A stretch of 11,501 bases of DNA from an uncultured Anaerolineales bacterium (lineage in GTDB: Bacteria; Chloroflexota; Anaerolineae; Anaerolineales; Villigracilaceae), in NCBI GenBank assembly GCA_938008865.1, contig CALLJA010000578.1:1-11501 (forward strand), written 5' to 3'. Positions 1-5,685 of the stretch are shown here, piece by piece. The notes beneath the pieces were generated by a model. That model searched no databases, was not told the origin of the DNA, and saw only the letters and a program-made list of their open reading frames with translations. Position 1 is the stretch's first letter. Every line of letters starts with the position of its first letter. The translations under genes were made by a program, and so were the position numbers.

Positions 1-26
1 TGCGCCTGGCCGAGTCCATCCCGTAA
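1..26 (+). CDS. possible C-terminal end of an upstream rightward gene
   Basis: In the third frame the window opens with codons reading RLAESIP and then TAA at 24-26. The stop lies 16 bases before a strong hairpin that has a T-run on this strand, which is where the end of a rightward gene is expected. Only seven codons are visible, so no family can be named. Other frames also stop within about 50 bases, so this frame was chosen on position relative to the terminator. Confidence 0.3.
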
Positions 27-41
27 ACGTAAGCAACGATG

Positions 42-74
42 AAAAACGCTGACCAGGAATGGTCAGCGTTTTTT
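42..74. terminator. bidirectional rho-independent terminator
   Basis: A perfect 13-bp stem (AAAAACGCTGACC pairing with GGTCAGCGTTTTT) closes a six-base loop, AGGAAT. There is a T-run on the right and an A-run on the left, so it can stop transcription in both directions. It lies between a presumed rightward gene ending at 26 and the leftward heme protein gene ending at 79, as expected for converging genes. Confidence 0.85.
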
Positions 75-78
75 GTCT

Positions 79-885
79 TCAATCTGAGCCTTGCGGCGCC
101 CCCGCCTGAGACGGGGTCGTGGGGACGGCCGTCGCCGCAGGCATGGGAGCGGGACGGGCGGCGGGAGCAGGCCTCGGCTGCGGCTTCTGCGGGAAGAGCT
201 TGTCCGCGGCGCTGGCCAGGATGCGGTACATCAACAGGAAGAGCAGGCTGCCGGCCGAGAGCCAGTAAAACTTCTGCACCCAGTCCAGGCCCGAGTCGGT
301 GCCGCTGAAGATGCCGTGGAAGAGTCCCATCAGGTACATGGCAAAACTGGCGTAATGGATAACGCGCCACGTCTTCTGGCCGATCCCCTGGCGCACGTAG
401 AAACTGAGCGTCACCAGCAGCCAGACGTAAAATCCCAACTGGCCGATGCCCACCCAGAACGGACGATAGGTGCTCGTGGAGAAAGGCATCAACACCTGCA
501 CGAAGGTGAAGCCGATGTAATGGTCGCCCAGCAGGATCAGCGCGTGAAAGATGGCGAAGGCGACGCCCAGCAAATTGACGTATTCGTGGATGGCAAAGGC
601 CGCAGGCGCTCCGGGCCACAGGCGCGCCATCTTGTTGGTAATGCTCAGGCCGAGCGCCATCGAGACCCACAGCAGGCTGAGCGAGGCAAAGGCCGTGGCG
701 CGCGCCAGGTACCAGAAGACCTTGGGGGCTTCGCCGCTCAACGAGAAGGCCATGTTGGGCAGCCAACTCGGCAGCACCAGCACGGCCAACAGCAGACCGG
801 CCGTCAGCGCGAGCAGCAAGGTGAGGAAGGTCTGGAGGTTGACCGAGGAGTCCATCTCGGCGGGTTCGGGGAGATTTGCGGGCAT
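79..885 (-). CDS. ferric reductase-like (MsrQ/YedZ-type) heme b membrane protein
   Basis: This is a predicted six-helix integral membrane protein of 268 residues from the ATG at 885. Hydrophobic segments lie near residues 17-42, 56-82, 96-120, 143-164, 176-195 and 206-223. Two pairs of histidines, H100/H114 on the third helix and H177/H190 on the fifth, have the 13-14 residue spacing that holds two b hemes in ferric reductase-like domains. It probably carries electrons across the membrane. No FAD/NAD domain follows, as in MsrQ/YedZ. After about residue 230 there is a Pro/Ala-rich tail unlike the core family. An in-frame ATG at 909 lies inside the terminus of a palindromic repeat, so 885 is preferred; AGGAAAG and TAGGT lie just upstream. 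It is the last gene of a leftward set with apbE. Its electron donor and acceptor cannot be read from the sequence; MsrQ itself pairs with MsrP, which is not seen here. Confidence 0.85.
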   Translation of the reverse strand: MPANLPEPAEMDSSVNLQTFLTLLLALTAGLLLAVLVLPSWLPNMAFSLSGEAPKVFWYLARATAFASLSLLWVSMALGLSITNKMARLWPGAPAAFAIHEYVNLLGVAFAIFHALILLGDHYIGFTFVQVLMPFSTSTYRPFWVGIGQLGFYVWLLVTLSFYVRQGIGQKTWRVIHYASFAMYLMGLFHGIFSGTDSGLDWVQKFYWLSAGSLLFLLMYRILASAADKLFPQKPQPRPAPAARPAPMPAATAVPTTPSQAGAPQGSD

Positions 886-904
886 ATTACCTACTTTCTT
901 TCCT

Positions 905-998
905 GTCATTGCGAGACGTTGAAGGCATCAAAGCAATCTCATCGATTCTTGGACACAGGAGGTTGCTTCATCAGCCCTGCGGGCTTCCTCGCAACGAC
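905..998. repeat. GTCATTGCGAG-type palindromic intergenic repeat
   Basis: The outer arms are GTCATTGCGAG (905-915) and CTCGCAACGAC (988-998), complementary at 10 of 11 positions with the remaining one a G-T pair. An inner pair, AAGCAATCTC (931-940) and GAGGTTGCTT (959-968), is complementary at 9 of 10. The unit fills nearly all of the gap between the apbE stop (1000) and the next start (885). Its right end nearly touches the apbE stop codon. The layout resembles small non-autonomous (MITE/REP-like) elements. Genome copy number cannot be seen here. Confidence 0.7.
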
Positions 999-999
999 A

Positions 1000-1923
1000 T
1001 CACAGATACTGCTTGAGTCTTTCGTTATACAGGCCCTGGCCGTCTTCGAGGACGAGGAAGCCCGCCAGGCTGGGGTCAGCCTCGAGCCAGGCCATGCCCG
1101 CCAGCCCGCCGCGAATCAACGCGGACTTGGCGGCGGCCTCCGCTTCGAGGACGGTCGGCGCGACAACGGTGGCGCTCAGCACGTCGGTCTGCGCGGGCAG
1201 GCCCGTATGCGGGTCGATGATGTGGTGGCGCAGGAAGTCGCCCTGCTGCCAACGGCGATGGTCAGTGCCCGAGGTGGCCACGGCCTCGCCGCGCAGCAGG
1301 ATCGTCCCGAGGCTGTCTTCTTCCCTGCGCGTGAACGGGTTGGTGATCGTGATCTCCCACGATCCGCCGTTCAACAGCGGACCGCTGGAGGCCACGTCAC
1401 CGCCGGCGTTCATCAGCGCGGGGCCGTATTCGGAGAGTCGCAGCATGGCCTGGTGCGCGGCCCAGCCTTTGGCTATACCGCCGAAATCGAGGCGGATGCC
1501 TTCGGGCAGGCGGATGGTGCGTTTGGCCTCGTCCCATTTCACGGCAGAGAGCGGGCGGACCGCTGTCAGCGTGGGGAGGTGCGAGGGCAGGCGCGCGCCC
1601 GCCAGCAGGTCGAAGTCACGGTCGTAGCCGACCTCGAGCAGGGAGTCCGCGATGGTGGGCGTCACCAGTCCATCGGTCCAGGCTTCGGCGTCCAGCGCGG
1701 CCTGGAAGACCTGCCAGAACGTCTCGGAGACGGGCGTGGGGCGGCCGTTCGAGCGGTTGAGGCGCGAGAGTTCGCTGTCGAGGCGGAAGCGGCTGAGGGC
1801 CTGTTCCCATTCCTCGAACCAGGCTGGCACCTGGGCGAGGACTTCGGGCGCTTGGCGCGAGTCCACGTCCAGGCAGGCCAGCATGCGCGCGCCCATCGCG
1901 CGGAAGGACAGACGCTGGATCAT
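1000..1923 (-). CDS. apbE: FAD:protein FMN transferase, ApbE family
   Basis: ApbE enzymes use FAD to attach FMN covalently, by a phosphodiester bond, to Ser/Thr of target redox proteins, normally on the outer face of the membrane. From the ATG at 1923 the product has 307 residues, close to family length. Visible family motifs are FRAMGAR (7-13), DFGGIAKGWA (146-155), NAGGDV (172-177), ATSGTDHRR (216-224) and HHIIDPHTG (233-241). The usual metal-site segment A-D-A-x-A-T appears as AEAAAKSAL, so Asp is Glu and Thr is Lys. I recall Lys at that place in other ApbE homologues but cannot check. No signal peptide or lipobox is evident at the N-terminus. The ATG is one base after the stop of the preceding gene, which suggests translational coupling; the longer open frame upstream is GC-rich shadow of that gene. 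The product probably serves the same module as the flanking heme protein and PepSY-like protein. Confidence 0.92.
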   Translation of the reverse strand: MIQRLSFRAMGARMLACLDVDSRQAPEVLAQVPAWFEEWEQALSRFRLDSELSRLNRSNGRPTPVSETFWQVFQAALDAEAWTDGLVTPTIADSLLEVGYDRDFDLLAGARLPSHLPTLTAVRPLSAVKWDEAKRTIRLPEGIRLDFGGIAKGWAAHQAMLRLSEYGPALMNAGGDVASSGPLLNGGSWEITITNPFTRREEDSLGTILLRGEAVATSGTDHRRWQQGDFLRHHIIDPHTGLPAQTDVLSATVVAPTVLEAEAAAKSALIRGGLAGMAWLEADPSLAGFLVLEDGQGLYNERLKQYL

Positions 1924-1924
1924 G

Positions 1925-2272
1925 TTACGAGGAGCCTGTTCCGCCGCCCCCTCCGCCGCCGGGCAGGCTGGCCCCGCCTCCGCCGCCCCCGCCCCCGCGC
2001 ACATTGGTGACGGTGATCTGGGTTTGGGGTGCCACGCCGCCCAGGTAGATCTTGACCTGCGGCAGGGCCGTGGGAGCCGCCACGGTCGGTTGTTCGGAGA
2101 CCGGCTGGGGTGGGACCTCGGTCGGCTGGATGTTTTCCTTCGCCAGCGCGCGGTCGGGACCTGCGAACAGGTTCCACAGGCCGAGCGTCAGCGCCATGGA
2201 CAGGGCGGCCAGGAACATCTGGATGTCGTTCCAGTTGCGGGGCGCGGGTTTGTTGGGGGTGTTGGGAGCCAT
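1925..2272 (-). CDS. small single-pass membrane protein with polyglycine tail
   Basis: I do not recognise a family for this 115-residue product. It has a short polar N-terminus, one hydrophobic segment at about 18-37, a Pro/Thr/Val-rich stretch (about 48-72), a short region with beta-strand character ending ITVTNV (about 72-91), and a tail with two runs of glycine (eight, then seven) separated by ASLP and ending TGSS. The likely topology is N-terminus inside with the rest outside. The start at 2272 is supported by AGGA eight bases upstream; it lies ten bases after the stop of the PepSY gene, and its stop is one base before the apbE ATG, so it belongs to that operon. The tail might be a flexible spacer or an anchoring or interaction segment. 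None of the Ser/Thr in the tail fits the usual flavinylation motif. The function is unknown. Confidence 0.7.
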   Translation of the reverse strand: MAPNTPNKPAPRNWNDIQMFLAALSMALTLGLWNLFAGPDRALAKENIQPTEVPPQPVSEQPTVAAPTALPQVKIYLGGVAPQTQITVTNVRGGGGGGGGASLPGGGGGGGTGSS

Positions 2273-2282
2273 GCTGAAAGTC

Positions 2283-2768
2283 CTAATCGTCGTGATCGCC
2301 GTCATCGTGATCTTCGCCGCCGTTGTCATCGCCGCCGCCCGTCTGCACGGGGATGCTGACCTCTTCCTGTTTCTTGCGATGCGAGGGCACCGTGTTGACT
2401 ACCACGGTCGGCACGATCTTGGAGATGGAGAGGATCTGGCCCGCGGGGCTGACGTAGACCAGGTCGCCCGAGGTGAAGGTCACCAGGTAGGCCTGCGCGC
2501 CGTTGAAGTCGGCGGTTTCCACGCTAAAGAGGTCGGTGCGGCCCAATACCTGCGAGGCCAGCGCGGCGGCCTGCTCGGGCGTGATCGCAGCCGCCGTGGG
2601 AGCGGCCGCTTGCGGGACGGAAATGTTTTCCGCCAGCGGGGCGGAGGTCGGCTGCTGGGCGGCCATGCTGGACTTGACGACGCTTTGATAGGCCGAAACC
2701 ACGCCAACCAGCACGGCCAGCATGAAGGCGGTCAGGGCGGCGGAAATGAACAGGGTGCTTTTTCTCAT
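2283..2768 (-). CDS. membrane-anchored PepSY-like protein with Asp/His-rich tail
   Basis: The product has 161 residues from the ATG at 2768, which is preceded by AGGAG at good spacing. An N-terminal hydrophobic segment (about 6-26) acts as signal peptide or anchor, followed by an Ala/Pro/Thr linker to about residue 60. Residues 62-115 resemble one PepSY unit: an ITPEQAAALA helix, then strands with an NGAQAYLV turn and VYVSPAGQILSI. The C-terminus from about 144 is Gly/Asp/His-rich (DDNGGEDHDDGDHDD) and could bind metal ions. PepSY units occur in extracytoplasmic proteins, including some next to ApbE and ferric reductase-like proteins. As first gene of the leftward operon it may be the periplasmic or surface partner of the heme protein. 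Assignment to PepSY is by pattern only and needs a profile search. Confidence 0.75.
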   Translation of the reverse strand: MRKSTLFISAALTAFMLAVLVGVVSAYQSVVKSSMAAQQPTSAPLAENISVPQAAAPTAAAITPEQAAALASQVLGRTDLFSVETADFNGAQAYLVTFTSGDLVYVSPAGQILSISKIVPTVVVNTVPSHRKKQEEVSIPVQTGGGDDNGGEDHDDGDHDD

Positions 2769-2963
2769 GAGAATCTCCTTTGGACGGGTGCTTGCTATAC
2801 AAAAGAACAAGTCGGCAGACCCTGTAAAAAGTTATGGGAATTTATGAGAAACAAGTTAGAAAATGTCCACTTTTGCAGAATCGGCCCGAAATCCGCGCGT
2901 ATCCCGCCCTTGCGCGGCCCCAGCTGCCCGGGCGGCCTGTTGTTTTGTTTTATAATCCTCGTC
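2769..2963. promoter_or_regulatory. divergent promoter region between the redox operon and the C39 peptidase gene
   Basis: This 195-base gap separates genes transcribed away from each other, so it should hold both promoters. For the leftward operon a weak -10 candidate, TATAGC on the minus strand (2794-2799), lies 18 bases from the AGGAG; no good -35 was found. The rightward -10 is listed separately. A GC-rich stretch at about 2895-2940 contains the palindrome GCCCGGGC but no convincing terminator or riboswitch. Confidence 0.45.
2951..2956 (+). promoter_or_regulatory. TATAAT -10 element, probable leaderless promoter
   Basis: A perfect TATAAT stands seven bases before the ATG at 2964. Transcription normally starts about seven bases downstream of a -10, which puts the start at or next to the A of the ATG. 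No SD sequence lies between, and no clear -35 is present at 16-18 bases. This fits a leaderless mRNA. Confidence 0.6.
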
Positions 2964-4301
2964 ATGTTTACCAACCGAAAATGGCTCTGGCTGATCCCGC
3001 TTGGGTTGGCGCTGCTGGTCGGCCTGTATTTCCTGCCGCCCATCCACGAGCGCCTGGCCTGGCGCGTGGATAACCTGCGCACACAGATCAACTACTACTT
3101 CAACCCGCCCGACCAGGCGGTCTTCCAGCCCAGCCAACAGCAGGTGGACTTCGACTCCATCCTGGCCACCACCCGCGCCGAATACAGTCTGACCCTCACC
3201 CCGCCCGCTACGGGGACGCCCCTGCCGACCGGCCTGGGACCCACGCCCACGCCGACCGCCACATCCACGCCCCTGCCTGGTTCCGTTAACCTGACGAGTT
3301 TCCGCTACGAACACCAGCACAACCGCTGGAACTATTGCGGCCCCGCCAATTTCTCAATGGCGCTCAATTTCTGGGGCTGGAGCGGCGACCGCGATGTGAT
3401 CGGGCAGACGGTCATGCCGGGCAACACCGACGGCAAGGGCCAGCCCCGCAACGCCGACAAGAACGTGATGCCCTACGAACTCCAGGATTTCATCTCCGCC
3501 AACATCCCGGGCATGACCTCCGTCCTGCGCTATGGCGGCGACATCGACCTGGTCAAACGCCTGCTCGCGGCGGGATTCCCCGTGGTGGCCGAGAAAGGCT
3601 ACTTCGAAGGCGATGCCCTGGGCGTCGTCAGTTGGATGGGCCATTACCAGTTCATCACGGGCTACGACGACGCCAAGCGCGAAGTCACCGTGCAGGATAC
3701 CTGGAACGACGGCCCCAACTTCCGCATCTCCTACGACGATTTCATGGACGGCTGGCGCTCGTTCAACTACGTCTTCGTGGTGGTCTACCCCGCCAACCGC
3801 GACGCCGATGTGATGCGCTTGCTGGGTCCGCTGGCCGATGAGGACGCCGCCGCCCGCATTGCCCTGCAGCGCGCCGAACAGGAAAGCCGGAGCCTGACGG
3901 GCATGGACCGCTATTTCGCCCTCTTCAACGAAGGCACCAGCCAGGTCGCGCTGGACAACTACGCCGACGCCGCGCGCGCCTACGACGAGGCCTTTGGCGT
4001 CTACGCCCAGCTTGATAATGCTGAGAGCCAGCGTCCCTTCCGCATGATGTGGTACCAGACGGGACCCTACTTCGCCTACTTCTACAGCGCCCGCTACCAG
4101 GACGTGATCGACCTGGCCGCCACCACACTCAAGCCGCGCCCCAAACCCGACCTGGAAGAATCCCTGCTCTGGCGCGGGCGCGCCTATTCGCTGCTCGGGC
4201 AGACGCAACTGGCTATCAACGATTACCGCGCCGCGCTCACGATCCATCCCAATTGGTTTCCCGCCGTGCAGGCCCTGCAAGAACTGGGATTGAAGCCGTA
4301 A
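2964..4301 (+). CDS. membrane-anchored C39-like cysteine peptidase domain protein with TPR-like C-terminus
   Basis: The product has 445 residues from the ATG at 2964. An N-terminal hydrophobic segment (about 7-25) places the rest outside the cytoplasm. A Thr/Pro linker (about 79-105, containing PTPTPTATSTP) leads to a C39-like domain at about 110-276. Its likely catalytic residues are C125 in NYCGPANFSMA, H227 in GHYQFITGYD and D245 in VQDTWND. Residues about 315-442 form helical repeats of TPR type, with SQVALDNYADAARAYDEA and a last unit containing AINDYRAALTIHPN. C39-like domains cleave peptides, often at Gly-Gly. No ABC transporter is fused or adjacent, so this is not a bacteriocin exporter of the usual kind, and its substrate is unknown. 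The open frame extends far upstream without coding character; the hydrophobic N-terminus and adjacent -10 fix this start. Confidence 0.85.
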   Translation: MFTNRKWLWLIPLGLALLVGLYFLPPIHERLAWRVDNLRTQINYYFNPPDQAVFQPSQQQVDFDSILATTRAEYSLTLTPPATGTPLPTGLGPTPTPTATSTPLPGSVNLTSFRYEHQHNRWNYCGPANFSMALNFWGWSGDRDVIGQTVMPGNTDGKGQPRNADKNVMPYELQDFISANIPGMTSVLRYGGDIDLVKRLLAAGFPVVAEKGYFEGDALGVVSWMGHYQFITGYDDAKREVTVQDTWNDGPNFRISYDDFMDGWRSFNYVFVVVYPANRDADVMRLLGPLADEDAAARIALQRAEQESRSLTGMDRYFALFNEGTSQVALDNYADAARAYDEAFGVYAQLDNAESQRPFRMMWYQTGPYFAYFYSARYQDVIDLAATTLKPRPKPDLEESLLWRGRAYSLLGQTQLAINDYRAALTIHPNWFPAVQALQELGLKP

Positions 4302-4310
4302 CCCATTATC

Positions 4311-4348
4311 AGGTTGGAAGGTTTAAACGTTCGAATCTTCCAACTTTT
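4311..4348 (+). terminator. hairpin with T-run after the C39 peptidase gene
   Basis: GTTGGAAG (4313-4320) pairs with CTTCCAAC (4337-4344), and the stem extends inward by about four more pairs including G-T pairs. TTTT and then CAACTTTC follow. It lies between the stop at 4301 and the next ATG at 4368 and may end the first transcript. The GGTTGGAAGG-like sequence could also be a copy of an intergenic repeat. Confidence 0.55.
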
Positions 4349-4367
4349 CAACTTTCAGACCGGACCT

Positions 4368-5603
4368 ATGAAACTATTACACTTCGCTGATGCCCACATC
4401 GACATGGCCAACTACGGACGGCACGATCCCGCCACGGGACTGCCGCTGCGCGTGCTCGACTTCCTCAAGTCGCTGGACACCATCGTGGATGCGGCCATCT
4501 GCGAACGTGTGGACCTGGTCATCTTCGCGGGCGACGCCTACAAGGATCGCTCCCCTGCCCCGACCTTTCAGCGTGAGTGGGGCAAGCGCATCATGCGCCT
4601 CTCGCAGGCGAAGATTCCCACCCTGCTGTTGGTCGGCAACCACGACCTCTCGCCCGCGGCGGGACGCGCACACGCCATCCAGGAATTTGCTACGCTCGAA
4701 GTCCCGTATGTGCGCGTGCTGGACCGGCCGCAGTTCCTCGGCCCAGACGACCTGTGGGGCGTGCCCGCCCAGGTCATCGCCATGCCGTGGATCGCGCGCT
4801 CGAGCCTGATGGCCTCGCTCGAACTGAGCGCCGAAAAGCCCGAAGAGATCTTCTCGAACATCGAAGAGCGCATCTCCGGGCTGGTCGAGGGCTGGCTTTC
4901 GGAGGCGGACCCATCCCTGCCGATGATTCTCACCGCGCATGCCTCGGTCGAAGGGGCCACCTTCGGCGCGGAGCGCATGGTCATGCTCGGCGCGGACCTG
5001 GTCCTGCCGACGGCGCTGGTCAAGGACCGACGGCTGGATTACGTGGCGATGGGCCATATCCACAAGCCGCAGGACGTGAACCAGGGTCAGCACCCGCCTG
5101 TCATCTACCCGGGCTCCATCGAGCGCGTGGACTTCGGCGAGGCCCGCGACGACAAGTTCTTTGTCCTCGCGGAGGTCTCGCGTGGCAGCACCAAGGTCGA
5201 CTGGAAAAAGATCGAAGGGACGCGTCCCTTTCTCGAACGGCGGGTCACCCTCACATCCAGCGAGAACGTGACCGAGGTTCTCAAGGCCGCGTTGCCCGCT
5301 TCCAAAGAGATGGATGGGGCCGTCGTTAAGCTGACGGTCGACTATCCGCGCGAGTGGGACACGCTGATCGACGAATCCGCCCTGCGGCAGTACGCCGAAA
5401 ATACATTCGAGTTCCACCTTGTCAAACGGCCGCAGATCGAGTCGCGCGTGCGCATCCCCGAGGGCCAGACCGTCAGCAGCCTGGGTCCGCTCGACCTGCT
5501 GGAACAGTACTGGCGCGCCGCAAAAGTGGACAAGGCCGAGGACGTGGCCGCCCTGCAAACCCTGGCCGAGGAGATCCTCTCTGAAGACGACCTGGACGAA
5601 TGA
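4368..5603 (+). CDS. sbcD: SbcD/Mre11-type DNA repair exonuclease (metallophosphoesterase)
   Basis: The product has 411 residues, the usual size for SbcD. The Mn-dependent phosphoesterase motifs appear in order: D8 and H10 in ADAHID, D56 in AGDAYKD, N91-H92-D93 in VGNHD, H191 in LTAHAS, and H230 and H232 in MGHIHKP. A capping domain and an acidic C-terminus (LSEDDLDE) follow. SbcD works with the ATPase SbcC to process DNA ends and hairpins. No SbcC/Rad50 gene is adjacent: the next gene is an MFS transporter with its own promoter. The start at 4368 gives the canonical MKLLHFADAH opening; the SD sequence is poor. An in-frame upstream ATG at 4314 falls inside the terminator hairpin and is rejected. 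Family membership is firm; whether this is the SbcC partner or a stand-alone paralogue is not known. Confidence 0.9.
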   Translation: MKLLHFADAHIDMANYGRHDPATGLPLRVLDFLKSLDTIVDAAICERVDLVIFAGDAYKDRSPAPTFQREWGKRIMRLSQAKIPTLLLVGNHDLSPAAGRAHAIQEFATLEVPYVRVLDRPQFLGPDDLWGVPAQVIAMPWIARSSLMASLELSAEKPEEIFSNIEERISGLVEGWLSEADPSLPMILTAHASVEGATFGAERMVMLGADLVLPTALVKDRRLDYVAMGHIHKPQDVNQGQHPPVIYPGSIERVDFGEARDDKFFVLAEVSRGSTKVDWKKIEGTRPFLERRVTLTSSENVTEVLKAALPASKEMDGAVVKLTVDYPREWDTLIDESALRQYAENTFEFHLVKRPQIESRVRIPEGQTVSSLGPLDLLEQYWRAAKVDKAEDVAALQTLAEEILSEDDLDE

Positions 5604-5627
5604 CATCCCCAACCTGACACTCGCCAC

Positions 5628-5656
5628 TTGACACCCGCCGCCTGAACCCTGATACT
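5628..5656 (+). promoter_or_regulatory. sigma-70-type promoter for the MFS gene
   Basis: A perfect -35 TTGACA (5628-5633) is followed after 17 bases by GATACT (5651-5656), matching the -10 consensus at four of six positions. The predicted start is near 5663, leaving about 23 bases of leader that includes GAGG before the ATG at 5686. Confidence 0.6.
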
Positions 5657-5685
5657 TAACCAAATCCCACCGAGCGAGGTTTTCG

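Noticed and set aside
886..909. ATG at 909 as start of the ferric reductase-like gene
   Set aside because: It lies inside the end of the palindromic repeat and adds eight residues without family support. The ATG at 885 has SD-like bases upstream.
91..2010. Very long rightward open frame antisense to the heme protein and apbE genes
   Set aside because: Its product is Arg/Gly/Gln-rich low-complexity sequence with no domain, and it mirrors genes with clear families on the other strand. It is a GC-rich shadow.
2052..2963. Upstream extension of the C39 peptidase frame by about 300 codons
   Set aside because: The extension runs antisense through the PepSY and polyglycine genes and lacks coding character. 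A hydrophobic export segment begins at the ATG at 2964, right after a perfect -10.
5611..5660. Short direct repeats (CTGACAC, TTGACAC, CTGAACC, CTGATAC) as a possible repeat array
   Set aside because: The units are too short and irregular, and part of the similarity is explained by a promoter (TTGACA, 17 bases, GATACT).
4377..5663. Long leftward open frame across sbcD, and a similar one at 3354-4280 across the C39 gene
   Set aside because: The opposite strand encodes proteins with complete motif sets, while these frames have shadow composition and no start signal.
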